Assembly: GCF_028994805.1 (NCBI RefSeq) | Contig: NZ_JAJQQP010000013.1 | Location: forward strand, 1 to 64,000 | Source: Promicromonospora iranensis | GTDB lineage: Bacteria; Actinomycetota; Actinomycetes; Actinomycetales; Cellulomonadaceae | Reading direction: 5' to 3' | Length of the DNA: 64,000 bases | Shown: positions 26,161-34,184 of the stretch, piece by piece | Position numbering within the stretch: position 1 is the first letter of the stretch | How the letters are laid out: each line of letters opens with the position of its first letter | The notes under the pieces: generated by a model | Databases searched by the model: none | Told to the model about the DNA's origin: nothing | Seen by the model: the letters and a program-made list of their open reading frames with translations, nothing else | Made by a program: the position numbers and the translations under genes

Positions 26161-26177
26161 AATGTTGCGCAATGTTT
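26161..26177. promoter_or_regulatory. LacI-type operator 2
   Basis: The site aatgttgcgcaatgttt shares the TTGCGCAA core with operator 1; the centres are 77 bp apart (about seven helical turns), which would allow looping by a LacI tetramer or joint control of both promoters. It overlaps the expected promoter and leader of thuA. Confidence 0.7.
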
Positions 26178-26191
26178 GGAGCGAGCACCAC

Positions 26192-26899
26192 ATGACTACT
26201 TCGACGACGAAGCGCGCCCTGGTCGTGCGCGGGGGATGGGACGGGCACCAGCCCGTCGAGACCACCGACTCATTCCTCCTGTTCCTCCAGGAGCACGGGT
26301 ACGACGTACGGGTCGAGGACGCGACGGCGGTCTACGCCGACGCTGACTACCTGGCCGGGGTCGACGTCGTCGTCCAGACCAACACGATGAGCACCATCGA
26401 GGGCGACGAGCTCCGCGGTCTGATCACCGCCGTGCGGAACGGCACGGGCCTGGCCGGGTGGCACGGCGGCATCGCCGACTCGTACCGGAGCAGCGCGGAC
26501 TACCTCCAGCTGATCGGTGGGCAGTTCGCGGCCCACCCGCCCCGGGCCGTCCCGGACGAGCTGGCCGGCGACGCCTCCGACAACTTCGTGCGCCACACGG
26601 TCGACATCGTCCCCGAGCGGGCCGACCACCCGATCGTCGCCGGGATCTCCGGCTTCGAGCTGACGACCGAGCAGTACTGGGTGCTGTCCGACGACTACAA
26701 CGACGTGCTCGCGACCACGACGCTCGCCGCGCGTGACTTCGACCCGTGGCACCGGCCGGTCACCTGCCCGGCGATCTGGACCCGGCAGTGGGGCCAGGGC
26801 CGCGTCTTCGTCTCGACGCCGGGCCACGATCTCGCCGTCGTGCAGGACCCGAACGTCCGCACCGTCATCGAGAGGGGCATCCTGTGGGCCAGCCGTTGA
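26192..26899 (+). CDS. ThuA-like domain protein
   Basis: The 235-residue product matches the ThuA (trehalose utilisation) family with a flavodoxin-like/class I glutamine amidotransferase-like fold. ALVVRGGWDGHQPVETTDSF starts it, followed by VVQTNTMSTIEGDEL, GTGLAGWHGGIADS and the C-terminal GQGRVFVSTPGHDLAV. ThuA proteins act with dehydrogenases in trehalose or sugar conversion; the precise reaction is still unclear. It overlaps the next oxidoreductase gene by 16 nt, so the two are translated together under the LacI-type operator. Confidence 0.85.
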   Translation: MTTSTTKRALVVRGGWDGHQPVETTDSFLLFLQEHGYDVRVEDATAVYADADYLAGVDVVVQTNTMSTIEGDELRGLITAVRNGTGLAGWHGGIADSYRSSADYLQLIGGQFAAHPPRAVPDELAGDASDNFVRHTVDIVPERADHPIVAGISGFELTTEQYWVLSDDYNDVLATTTLAARDFDPWHRPVTCPAIWTRQWGQGRVFVSTPGHDLAVVQDPNVRTVIERGILWASR

Positions 26900-27984
26900 G
26901 GGTGGGGATCGTCGGCCTCGGGGCGATCTCCGGCCAGTACCTGTCCACGTTCGCACGGCTCGGCACGGCGTGGCCCGGCGTGGTGCGGCTCGTGGCGGTC
27001 GCCGACCTCGACGCGACCCGCGCCGCGGCGGTCGCCGCGGAGCAGGGCGTCCGTGCGCTGACGGTCGACGAGCTGACCACGGACCCGGAGGTGGACCTGG
27101 TCCTCAACCTCACGGTCCCGGCCGCGCACGCCGAGATCGCGCTGCAGGCGATCGCCGCGGGCAAGGACGTCTACGGCGAGAAGCCGCTCGCGGCCACGCT
27201 CGAGGAGGCGCGCGCCGTCCTCGCCGCGGGCCGTGCGGCAGGCGTGCGCGTGGGCTGCGCGCCCGACACGGTGCTCGGCGCCGGCGTGCAGACGGCGCGG
27301 GCGGCGATCGACGGCGGTGCGATCGGCGAGCCGGTCGCGGCGACCGCGACGATGATGACGCCCGGCCACGAGCGCTGGCACCCGAACCCCGACTTCTACT
27401 ACCAGCCCGGCGGAGGCCCGCTGCTCGACATGGGCCCGTACTACGTGACCACGCTCGTCACGCTGCTCGGCCCGGTCGCCTCCGTCGTCGGCACCGCGAG
27501 CCACACCCGCGGGACGCGCACCATCGGGTCCGGGCCCCGCCAGGGGGCCGTCATCCCGGTCGACGTCGACACGCACGTGACCGGCGTGCTCCGCCACGCG
27601 TCCGGCGCGCTGTCGACCCTCGTGATGAGCTTCGACTCGGTCGCCACCCGCGCCTCCGAGATCGAGGTCCACGGCCAGGCCGGTTCGCTGGTCGTCCCGG
27701 ACCCCAACAGGTTCGACGGTGACGTGCAGCTCCACGAGCTCGGTGGCGCCTGGCGGACCCTGCCGCCCGGCGCGGGGTACCGCGACGCAGGACGCGGCTA
27801 CGGTGTCGCCGACCTCGCGGTCACGCCGCCGGGCGTCCCTGTCCGCGCGAGCGGCGACGTCGCGTACCACGTGCTCGACATCATGACGTCGCTGCTCGCG
27901 TCGGCGGGGAGCGGGGTAGCGGTCACGGTCGAGAGCACGTGCGAGCGGCCGGCGGTCGTGCCGCTCTCGGACGCGCCGCACTGA
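26884..27984 (+). CDS. Gfo/Idh/MocA-family oxidoreductase
   Basis: The 366-residue enzyme has the N-terminal Rossmann motif (RVGIVGLGAISGQYL), the VADLD acidic NAD(P)-specificity region, and GKDVYGEKPLAATLEEA with the EKP lysine. The C-terminal beta-sheet domain has GGGPLLDMGPYYVTTL, whose D and Y/H positions act in catalysis. Members oxidise or reduce sugars and inositols. GTG 26884 starts inside thuA with GAGAGGGG upstream. The pairing with ThuA and a LacI regulator implies a sugar-oxidation step, perhaps 3-keto sugar metabolism. Confidence 0.9.
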   Translation: MGQPLRVGIVGLGAISGQYLSTFARLGTAWPGVVRLVAVADLDATRAAAVAAEQGVRALTVDELTTDPEVDLVLNLTVPAAHAEIALQAIAAGKDVYGEKPLAATLEEARAVLAAGRAAGVRVGCAPDTVLGAGVQTARAAIDGGAIGEPVAATATMMTPGHERWHPNPDFYYQPGGGPLLDMGPYYVTTLVTLLGPVASVVGTASHTRGTRTIGSGPRQGAVIPVDVDTHVTGVLRHASGALSTLVMSFDSVATRASEIEVHGQAGSLVVPDPNRFDGDVQLHELGGAWRTLPPGAGYRDAGRGYGVADLAVTPPGVPVRASGDVAYHVLDIMTSLLASAGSGVAVTVESTCERPAVVPLSDAPH

Positions 27985-28018
27985 GCCCGACGGCCGGCCC
28001 GGACCGGTGCGGCGTCGC

Positions 28019-28250
28019 GCTCAGGGCGCGACGCCCGCCGGAAGGACTGCATCGCGAGGGCGGCGGCGACGTGGCGGGGCAGGTCCTGGTTGCTGACCTC
28101 CGCGGCGCTGCAGAGCAGCGCGTAGAAGACCGTGACCGCCCAGGTGGTCGGGATCTCGGGGGCGACGGCCCCCTCGTCGCGCGCCCTGTCCATGAGCGCC
28201 TGCCGGTCGGTGAAGTAGCGGTGCAGGGTCGAGCGGCTGACCTCTGCCGC
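28019..28250 (-). pseudogene. TetR-family regulator lacking its N-terminus
   Basis: The minus-strand frame reads EVSRSTLHRYFTDRQALMD, the recognition-helix end of a TetR HTH, then a ligand-domain stretch (TWAVTVFYALLCSAAEVS, RHVAAALAMQSF). The first helices of the HTH are missing: upstream of about 28250 the frame no longer resembles TetR. After SFRRASRP the frame runs on into the gene next door; a +1 shift would end at a nearby TGA. The gene is therefore broken at one end and probably at both. Its 5' side touches another truncated gene on the plus strand. Confidence 0.7.
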
Positions 28251-28253
28251 CCG

Positions 28254-28379
28254 CACAAGGCGGTGCTCGTCGTCGCCCTGGTCCTCGGTGCGCTCGGCAC
28301 CGAGCTGGTCGCCGCTCTCCGGATGGAGACGGGCAGCACCGTGCCGGGCGCCGGGGAACGTGCGCCGGCCAGGGCGTAG
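28254..28379 (+). pseudogene. Membrane transporter C-terminal remnant
   Basis: The plus frame from 28254 reads HKAVLVVALVLGALGTEL, one hydrophobic helix, then AALRMETGSTVPGAGERA and a stop at 28379. It looks like the last helix and tail of a drug transporter, perhaps MFS, with nothing left of the preceding helices. It begins where the TetR remnant ends, the same layout as at 9643-9860. Confidence 0.5.
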
Positions 28380-28443
28380 CGGCGTCCGGCGGGCGCCGAT
28401 ATCAGGTGGGCCCTGACCGGCATGCCCGGTTACGGTGTTGCGC

Positions 28444-28878
28444 ATGTCGTCGGTCAAGAAGTTCCAGGTCACGTTCGACTGCGCGGAGCCGGAGCGGGTC
28501 GCCCGGTTCTGGTGCGAGGTACTGGGGTACGTCGTACCGCCGCCGCCGGAAGGGTTCGCCACCTGGGACGACTACAACGGCTCGCTGCCCGCCGAGGAGC
28601 GGGACTCCTGGTTCGGCTGCCAGGACCCCACCGGTGTGGGCCCGCGGCTCTACTTCCAGCGGGTCCCGGAGGCCAAGATCGTCAAGAACCGCGTGCACCT
28701 CGACGTGCGGGTGGGCACCGGGCTCGTGGGTGACGAGCGCCTCGCCGTGCTCGAGGCCGAGGCCGCGCGGCTGATCGCGCTCGGCGCGACCCACGTGCTC
28801 ACCCAGCTCGCTGACGAGGAGAACGAGTCCTGCATCACGCTGCAGGACATCGAGGGCAACGAGTTCTGCGTCGACTGA
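28444..28878 (+). CDS. VOC-family protein
   Basis: The 144-residue protein shows FQVTFDCAEPERVARFWCEVLGY at the N-terminus and HVLTQLADEENESCITLQDIEGNEFCVD at the end, the pattern of actinobacterial glyoxalase-like domain (Glyoxalase_6) proteins. One or two metal-ligand positions are plausible, but the substrate is unknown. ATG 28444 is preferred to an in-frame TTG at 28435. Confidence 0.85.
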   Translation: MSSVKKFQVTFDCAEPERVARFWCEVLGYVVPPPPEGFATWDDYNGSLPAEERDSWFGCQDPTGVGPRLYFQRVPEAKIVKNRVHLDVRVGTGLVGDERLAVLEAEAARLIALGATHVLTQLADEENESCITLQDIEGNEFCVD

Positions 28879-28929
28879 TTCTGGGTCGGCTGACGGGCCG
28901 CCGGCCCGACCCGGGGTAGCGTCTGCTCC

Positions 28930-29868
28930 ATGCGTCTGGGCGTTCTCGATATCGGGTCCAACACGGGACATCTGCTGGTGGTCGACGCCCATGGTGGCGC
29001 GGCGCCCCTGCCCGCGTCCTCGCACAAGCAGCCGCTGCGGCTCGCCGAGCACCTGGACGACGACGGCGGCGTCAGCCCGGCCGGTGTCGACGCCCTCGTG
29101 GAGTTCACCGCACAGGCCGTGCGCGTCGCCGAGGAGCGGGGCTGCGCGGAGACGCTGGCGTTCGCGACGTCGGCGGTCCGCGACGCCGTGAACTCCGACA
29201 CGGTGCTCAAGACCGTGCAGGAACGCACCGGGGTGCGGCTGGAGGTGCTGAGCGGCGAGGACGAGGCCCGGCTGACGTTCCTGGCGGTGCGCCGGTGGTT
29301 CGGCTGGTCGGCCGGCCGGCTCGCCGTGTTCGACATCGGCGGCGGCTCCCTGGAGATCGCGGGCGGCTCGGACGAGGCGCCCGACGCCGCGTGGTCGCTC
29401 CCGCTCGGGGCGGCGCGCCTGGCCCGCACGCACTTCGCCGTCGTGCCGGACGCCGAGGCGCTGCATGCCCTGCGCCGTGACCTCCGTGCCGAGATCGCGC
29501 AGAACGCCGGGACGCTGCTGCGCGCCGGACGGCCCGACCGCGCCGCCGCGACGTCCAAGACGTTTCGTTCGCTCGCGCGCATCTGCGGGGCCGCCCCCGC
29601 GGCGGAGGGGCCGCTCGTGCGTCGGGTGCTGTCGCTCGAGGCGCTCCGTGACCGGGTCGACGAGCTGACCCGCACAGGGCTCGACGACCTGGCCAAGCTG
29701 CCGGGGGTCTCGCCGAGCCGGGCTCACCAGATCGTGCCGGGCGCACTCGTCGCGGAGGCGTGCATGGACGTCTTCGACCTGACCGAGCTGGAGATCTGCC
29801 CCTGGGCGCTCCGCGAGGGCGTGATCCTGCAGCGCCTCGACCAGATGCCGCACATCGGCGTCGGCTGA
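28930..29868 (+). CDS. ppx: Ppx/GppA phosphatase family protein
   Basis: The 312-residue protein belongs to the exopolyphosphatase/pppGpp phosphohydrolase family with an actin-like ATPase fold. [18 protein letters not shown] is the phosphate-1 loop, [13 protein letters not shown] and [20 protein letters not shown] are family blocks, and [14 protein letters not shown] is the second phosphate loop. It would remove terminal phosphate from polyphosphate or pppGpp. The length of about 310 matches the short actinobacterial form that lacks the HD-type domain. Confidence 0.9.
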   Translation: MRLGVLDIGSNTGHLLVVDAHGGAAPLPASSHKQPLRLAEHLDDDGGVSPAGVDALVEFTAQAVRVAEERGCAETLAFATSAVRDAVNSDTVLKTVQERTGVRLEVLSGEDEARLTFLAVRRWFGWSAGRLAVFDIGGGSLEIAGGSDEAPDAAWSLPLGAARLARTHFAVVPDAEALHALRRDLRAEIAQNAGTLLRAGRPDRAAATSKTFRSLARICGAAPAAEGPLVRRVLSLEALRDRVDELTRTGLDDLAKLPGVSPSRAHQIVPGALVAEACMDVFDLTELEICPWALREGVILQRLDQMPHIGVG

Positions 29869-29974
29869 GCCCTGCGGCGGGGCTCTCGGCGTCGGGCAGC
29901 GGGCCGTGAGAAAAAAGCGCCCCGAACGTAACGCCGCGGCACGCGGCGCGAAACGGGCCTTCGCGAGTCTCCGT

Positions 29975-30009
29975 GTCAGGGGGCGCCACCGCATGGTGGC
30001 GCCTCTGAC
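29975..30009 (+). promoter_or_regulatory. Hairpin in the leader of the FNT gene
   Basis: GGCGCCACC-gcat-GGTGGCGCC forms a perfect 9-bp stem. With one unpaired base it extends to about 15 bp through flanking GTCAG and CTGAC. It lies between the ppx stop and the FNT start, 35 nt before the ATG. It may be the ppx terminator or a leader control element. No T tract follows. Confidence 0.6.
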
Positions 30010-30043
30010 CACCGACCCGCCCTCTGACCGACCTGGGAGAACC

Positions 30044-30922
30044 ATGACCCACGTGAAGCCCGCGGACCTCGTGACCCGCATGATCGACGCGGGGGAGGCG
30101 AAGGTGCACCTGTCGACCCGGGACACCCTGATCAGGTCGTTCATGGGTGCGGCCCTGCTCACGATCGCCGCGGCGTTCGCCGTCACGGTGTCCACCCAGA
30201 CGGGGGAGCCCCTGCTCGGCGCGATCCTGTTCCCCGTCGGGTTCGTCATGCTCTACCTGCTCGGGTTCGACCTGCTCACCGGCGTCTTCACGCTCGCGCC
30301 CCTGGCGTGGCTGGCCAAGCGGCCCGGGGTCACGGTCCGTGCGGTGCTGCGCAACTGGGGCCTGGTGTTCGTGGGGAACCTGGCCGGCGCGATCATGGTG
30401 GCCGTCCTGATGGCCATCTACTTCACCTACGGCTTCTCGACCGAGCCCAGCGAGGTGGGTCTGGCGATCGGCGAGATCGGCGAGGGCCGGACCGTCGGGT
30501 ACGCCGACCACGGGGCTGCCGGCATGCTGACGCTGTTCGTCCGCGGCGTGCTGTGCAACTGGATGGTGTCCACCGGCGTGGTCTTCGCGATGATCTCGAC
30601 CAGCGTGACCGGCAAGGTGGCCGCGATGTGGATGCCCATCATGCTGTTCTTCTACATGGGGTTCGAGCACTCGATCGTGAACATGTTCCTGTTCCCGTCC
30701 GGTCTCCTGCTCGGCGCCGACTTCACGATCATGGACTACCTGGTCTGGAACGAGATCCCGACGGTGATCGGGAACCTCGTGGGCGGGCTCACCTTCGTCG
30801 GGCTCGTCCTGTACGCCACGCACGGCCGGACGGCGCCGAGCCGGCGCCCCGCCGTCGCCGGAGCCGACGCGGACCCCGTGGTCAGCGAGCCGACGGCGGC
30901 CCGGGAGCGCGAGCTGGTCTGA
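30044..30922 (+). CDS. Formate/nitrite transporter (FNT) family channel
   Basis: The 292-residue protein has six membrane helices and the FNT signatures. HLSTRDTLIRSFMGAALLTIAA leads into helix 1. VMLYLLGFDLLTGVFTLAP and RNWGLVFVGNLAGAIMVAVL come next, then VRGVLCNWMVSTGVVFAM, which is the conserved N-W segment. GFEHSIVNMFLFPSGLLLGAD contains the central His. FNT pentamers carry formate, nitrite or similar small anions. No formate or nitrite enzyme is adjacent. Confidence 0.92.
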   Translation: MTHVKPADLVTRMIDAGEAKVHLSTRDTLIRSFMGAALLTIAAAFAVTVSTQTGEPLLGAILFPVGFVMLYLLGFDLLTGVFTLAPLAWLAKRPGVTVRAVLRNWGLVFVGNLAGAIMVAVLMAIYFTYGFSTEPSEVGLAIGEIGEGRTVGYADHGAAGMLTLFVRGVLCNWMVSTGVVFAMISTSVTGKVAAMWMPIMLFFYMGFEHSIVNMFLFPSGLLLGADFTIMDYLVWNEIPTVIGNLVGGLTFVGLVLYATHGRTAPSRRPAVAGADADPVVSEPTAARERELV

Positions 30923-30953
30923 GCACCGCCTCCGGCGGGCGGATACTGGTGGT

Positions 30954-31829
30954 ATGCCGGTTGTCGCGAACCCCGTCGAGCGTCTGCGTGCCCGGGTGGG
31001 TGACGCGCTCTTCCTGCGGGTCGCCGGGCCGGGCGGGTACGAGGCGCGCGACCGGATCCACCTCACGCCCGGACCCCGCTGGTTCCCGCCCGACAGCCCG
31101 ATCCAGCGGGTGCACGGCGACTCGGCGACCTTCGTCGGCGGTCTGCGGGCGCTGCTGCTGCAGTCGCTGCACCCGCTCGCGATGGCGGGCGTCGCCGGCC
31201 ACTCCGGCTACCGGGGCGACCCGTGGGGGCGCCTCGCCCGCACGTCCACGTTCCTCGCGTACACGACGTTCGCGACGGCGGAGCACGCCGAGGAGATGAT
31301 CGACCGGGTGCGCGCCGTCCACGCCCGGGTGCGGGGCAGGGCGCCGGACGGCCGCCCGTACCGGGCGAGCGACCCGCACCTGCTCACGTGGGTGCACGTC
31401 GCGGAGGCGGACTCGTTCCTGGCGGCGCACCAGCGCTACGGCGTCCGGCCGCTCGACCCGGACGAGGCGGACGAGTACGTCGCCCAGTCCGGCCGTGTCG
31501 CGCGCGCTCTCGGTGCCAGGGACGTGCCCGAGACGGTGCGTGAGCTGGCCGACCGGCTGGAGTCCTACCGTGGCGAGCTGGAGGCCACGCCCGCTGCCCT
31601 CGACACCGCACGCTTCCTGCTGCGTGAGCCCCCGCTGCCCTGGCCGGTGCGCGGTCCCTACCGCCTGCTCGCGGCGGGGGCCGTCGCGCTGCTGCCCGTG
31701 TGGGCGCGTGACCAGCTCGACGTCGGCACGCGGTTCAGCCGGGCGCTCGGTGGTCCCGCCGGGGGAGCCGCCGTCCGGGCCGTGCGCTGGGGCATGGACG
31801 GGGTGTCGCGCCAGGGCCGTCGCCGGTGA
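30954..31829 (+). CDS. DUF2236 (MpaB-type, heme-binding oxygenase-like) protein
   Basis: The 291-residue product contains LLLQSLHPLAMAGVAGHSGYRGDPWGRLARTS (blocks LLLQSLHPLAMAGV and DPWGRLARTS), TFLAYTTFATAEHAEEMIDRVRAVHARV and TWVHVAEADSFLAAHQRYG. These are diagnostic of DUF2236/latex-clearing-protein-like oxygenases, which bind heme through conserved His residues. The ATG at 30954 is close behind the FNT gene. Its stop codon lies inside an 8-bp tandem repeat at 31823. The substrate is unknown. Confidence 0.85.
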   Translation: MPVVANPVERLRARVGDALFLRVAGPGGYEARDRIHLTPGPRWFPPDSPIQRVHGDSATFVGGLRALLLQSLHPLAMAGVAGHSGYRGDPWGRLARTSTFLAYTTFATAEHAEEMIDRVRAVHARVRGRAPDGRPYRASDPHLLTWVHVAEADSFLAAHQRYGVRPLDPDEADEYVAQSGRVARALGARDVPETVRELADRLESYRGELEATPAALDTARFLLREPPLPWPVRGPYRLLAAGAVALLPVWARDQLDVGTRFSRALGGPAGGAAVRAVRWGMDGVSRQGRRR

Positions 31830-31862
31830 CCCGGTGACCCGGTGACCCGGTGACCCGGTGAC
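31823..31862. repeat. Five tandem copies of an 8-bp repeat
   Basis: CCGGTGAC is repeated five times without change. The first copy contains the TGA stop (31827-31829) of the DUF2236 gene. Because 8 is not a multiple of three, change in copy number would not alter the protein, but it would change the spacing to the convergent gene end at 31870. Confidence 0.9.
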
Positions 31863-31869
31863 CACAGCG

Positions 31870-32040
31870 TCAACCGCCGGGGGCGGGGGGAGTGTCGTCC
31901 TCGGTGCGGTCGGCGCCGCAGCGCCAGCACCGTCCGGCGGGGTCCTCGTTGAGCGCCCCGCAGTCCGGGCAGACCTCGGAGAGCCAGCAGGCCGCGTCCC
32001 CGCCGTCAGGCCGGCTCACGGGCTGAGGATCGTCCGTCAC
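31870..32040 (-). CDS. Small zinc-ribbon protein, 56 aa
   Basis: GTG 32040 follows GGAGGGACC. The product reads CWLSEVCPDCGALNE, then GRCWRCGAD, giving two C-x2-C knuckles of a zinc ribbon. The tail is acidic and proline-rich. No other domain fits in 56 residues. It could be a small metal-binding adapter. It is convergent with the DUF2236 gene. Confidence 0.65.
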   Translation of the reverse strand: MTDDPQPVSRPDGGDAACWLSEVCPDCGALNEDPAGRCWRCGADRTEDDTPPAPGG

Positions 32041-32091
32041 GGTCCCTCCCCGTCGTCGTCGCCGTCGTGCGGGGCGTCTAGATGGCACGCG

Positions 32092-33141
32092 CTAGGTGAC
32101 CGGCACGCCCTCGCCGGCCAGCGGGTACGAGGCTTCCCGGCTCACCCGCTGGAACTCGCGGTAGAAGTCTCCCATCACCGCAGCGACCGGCGCGTCACGG
32201 AGGAGACCTGCTGCGAGGGCCGCCGGAGCGCCCTCTGGTACCGCCCCCTGCGCGCAGGAGCGCACGAACGCTCTGCGTTCCTCCGGGCCGTACCCGTACA
32301 GAGCGACGGCCAGCCAGTTCACCAGGTGGGTGGCGGCGTAGTGCCGGTCGTAGCCGCGGTGTGCGTCGAAGAAGGCGGACTCGCCCTCGGTGAGCTCGAA
32401 GCGGGTGGAGATCGCGAGTCCGTAGTCGGCGAGGTAGAGCCGTCGGCCGTCGGTCAGGATGTTCTGGAAGTGGACGTCGAAGTGCAGCAGCCCGCGGGCG
32501 TTCATGAACGAGATGCCCGCTGCCAGCTCGCTGTCCACCATGGCGCAGGCCCGCTCGGCGGCCTCGTCGCCGGCCCCGACCTGGACGCCCAGCCAGTCGT
32601 GCAGGTTCTGCGGGATGTACTCCAGGAACAGCATGATGCTCGTCGTGGACTGCTGCAGCGCCTCGATCCGGTGACGTATCTCCGGCCCGCCTCCCCAGTA
32701 CGCCACAGCATGATCCACGTCGGCCAGCTCGTCGGGAAGCGGCTGGCCGGCGTCCGGGAGCACCCGCCAGTGGTACATCAGGGGGAAGCCCTCGTGGTCT
32801 CCCGCGATCACCCAGCCCGTCGTCATGATCTGCACGGCCAGCTCCCGCCAGGCTCCGAACCCCGGGCCGCCGATGGTGCCGACGCCGTAGTGGCAGAAGT
32901 CCGGCAGCTCGAACACGTTCGCCGTGGAGCGGACGTGCTCGGGCCGGAGCTCACGGTCGGTGAGGCGCACCTGCTTGACGAAGACCGGGGTTCCTTCGAC
33001 CTCCAGCAGGATCGTCCTGCCGCCGATCCCGGTACCGATCGGTGTGCCGGCGTCCACGAGCTCGCGCAGCTCGCGGTCACCGCACAGCGAGAGTGCCGTG
33101 GACGCGGCGCCGTAGGCGGCGAGCCGAGCAGCGCGGGACAT
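32092..33141 (-). CDS. Protein-kinase-like (phosphotransferase) protein
   Basis: The 349-residue protein has an N-terminal lobe (TILLEVEGTPVFVKQVRL, with K as ATP-binding lysine). Its catalytic loop is GLLHFDVHFQNILTD (HxDxxxxN), and LYLADYG replaces DFG with DYG. It ends in a helical region. This pattern fits actinobacterial kinase-like proteins that are only distantly related to Ser/Thr kinases and may phosphorylate small molecules. ATG 33141 is chosen over an in-frame GTG five codons upstream. The P-loop gene downstream of its start is divergent. Confidence 0.78.
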   Translation of the reverse strand: MSRAARLAAYGAASTALSLCGDRELRELVDAGTPIGTGIGGRTILLEVEGTPVFVKQVRLTDRELRPEHVRSTANVFELPDFCHYGVGTIGGPGFGAWRELAVQIMTTGWVIAGDHEGFPLMYHWRVLPDAGQPLPDELADVDHAVAYWGGGPEIRHRIEALQQSTTSIMLFLEYIPQNLHDWLGVQVGAGDEAAERACAMVDSELAAGISFMNARGLLHFDVHFQNILTDGRRLYLADYGLAISTRFELTEGESAFFDAHRGYDRHYAATHLVNWLAVALYGYGPEERRAFVRSCAQGAVPEGAPAALAAGLLRDAPVAAVMGDFYREFQRVSREASYPLAGEGVPVT

Positions 33142-33427
33142 GTCAGGGCTCTTCACGCTCTGCCTCCGTCGGGGCACCTGCGTCTCGCGCCGCCGCTTCG
33201 GCGGACACCGCGGCAGGAGCCGCGACCACCTTCTCACGGGGGACGACGGCGGCGACCGGCCGACCACGAGCCCTGCGCCGAGCGCGAGCGTGGTCGATCC
33301 GTCTGTGTCCGACGCCGTGGCGGCGCTGGTCGTCGCCGACCCGTTCGGCAACCCGCTCGTGCTGGTCGACCCCTCGAAGGGCCGGTACGGCGACTCGTGC
33401 ACGGGCGCCCAGGGCCTAGGACCGGGC
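33142..33427. other. Divergent intergenic region with a gene remnant
   Basis: This lies between the kinase-like gene (leftward) and the P-loop gene (rightward). It holds the remnant of a VOC protein (33302-33402) and otherwise low-similarity sequence. The promoters for both genes should be here; none stands out by eye. Confidence 0.4.
33302..33402 (+). pseudogene. VOC protein C-terminal remnant
   Basis: The plus frame reads VADPFGNPLVLVDPSKGRYG, which resembles the final strand and tail of VOC/glyoxalase proteins (DPFGN, LVLxDxSKGRY). Nothing upstream in the frame looks like the rest of the domain, and no stop follows before the next gene, so only the 3' end survives. Confidence 0.55.
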
Positions 33428-34087
33428 ATGGCAAATCCCTGGCGCCGGCTTGAGGTCACGTGCCAGCATCCGGCCACAGACAGCTCGCCATCAAGGAGAC
33501 CACGCATCCCGAACGATCCCGCCTTCGAGGCACTGCTGATCGGTGGCCGCTCCGGTGTCGGCAAGACCACTGTCGGCTGGGAGGTCTCCGCGCAGCTGCG
33601 GGCCTCGCGCGTCGCCCACTGCCTGATCGAGGGCGACAACCTCGACCAGGCGTTTCCCGCTCCGCCCGACGACCCGCACCGCTCCGCGATGACCGAGGCG
33701 AACCTTGCGGCGATCTGGGGCAACTACGCCGCCCTGGGCTATCGCAGGCTGGTCTACACGAACACCGTCTCCGTCCTGGAGCCCGGCCTGATCGGCCGGG
33801 CCATGGCTGGTGCGCCCCGGATCGTCGCCGTGCTCCTGACGGCCGATGACGAGACCGCACGGCGGCGCCTCGGGACGCGCGAGATCGGGAGCCAGCTCGA
33901 CGCCCACGTGGCGCGCAGCGGCTCCATGGCCCGGCACCTCGAGGCGACCGCGCCGTCGTCGGTCGTCCGGGTGCCGACCGGCGGGCGCGCCGTCACGGAC
34001 GTCGCGCGCGACGTCATCGTCGCGACGGGCTGGGCCGCGCGCCCGCCCGGCGCCGCCGTCGGCGATCGGTGGCTCGAGTACCCGTAG
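33428..34087 (+). CDS. P-loop (AAA/kinase-type) NTP-binding protein
   Basis: LLIGGRSGVGKTTVGWEVSA is a Walker A with GRSGVGKTT. VAHCLIEGDNLDQAFP is reminiscent of adenylylsulfate- or gluconate-kinase-like proteins, and LLTADDETARRRLGTRE is a lid-type Arg segment. It is likely a small-molecule kinase of unknown substrate. The ATG at 33428 opens a frame whose first 25 residues look non-coding. A strong AAGGAG (33493-33498) instead precedes an in-frame ATC at 33506, so the real start may be that rare codon or a mutated ATG. Confidence 0.75.
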   Translation: MANPWRRLEVTCQHPATDSSPSRRPRIPNDPAFEALLIGGRSGVGKTTVGWEVSAQLRASRVAHCLIEGDNLDQAFPAPPDDPHRSAMTEANLAAIWGNYAALGYRRLVYTNTVSVLEPGLIGRAMAGAPRIVAVLLTADDETARRRLGTREIGSQLDAHVARSGSMARHLEATAPSSVVRVPTGGRAVTDVARDVIVATGWAARPPGAAVGDRWLEYP

Positions 34088-34184
34088 CGCGCGAGCCGCC
34101 CTTGCCTCGTCGCCGCATTCAGGGCAGAGTCTGGGGTGACGCACCTCACACCGTGGTGAGGGGCGTCGCCACAGGAGGTGCTGA

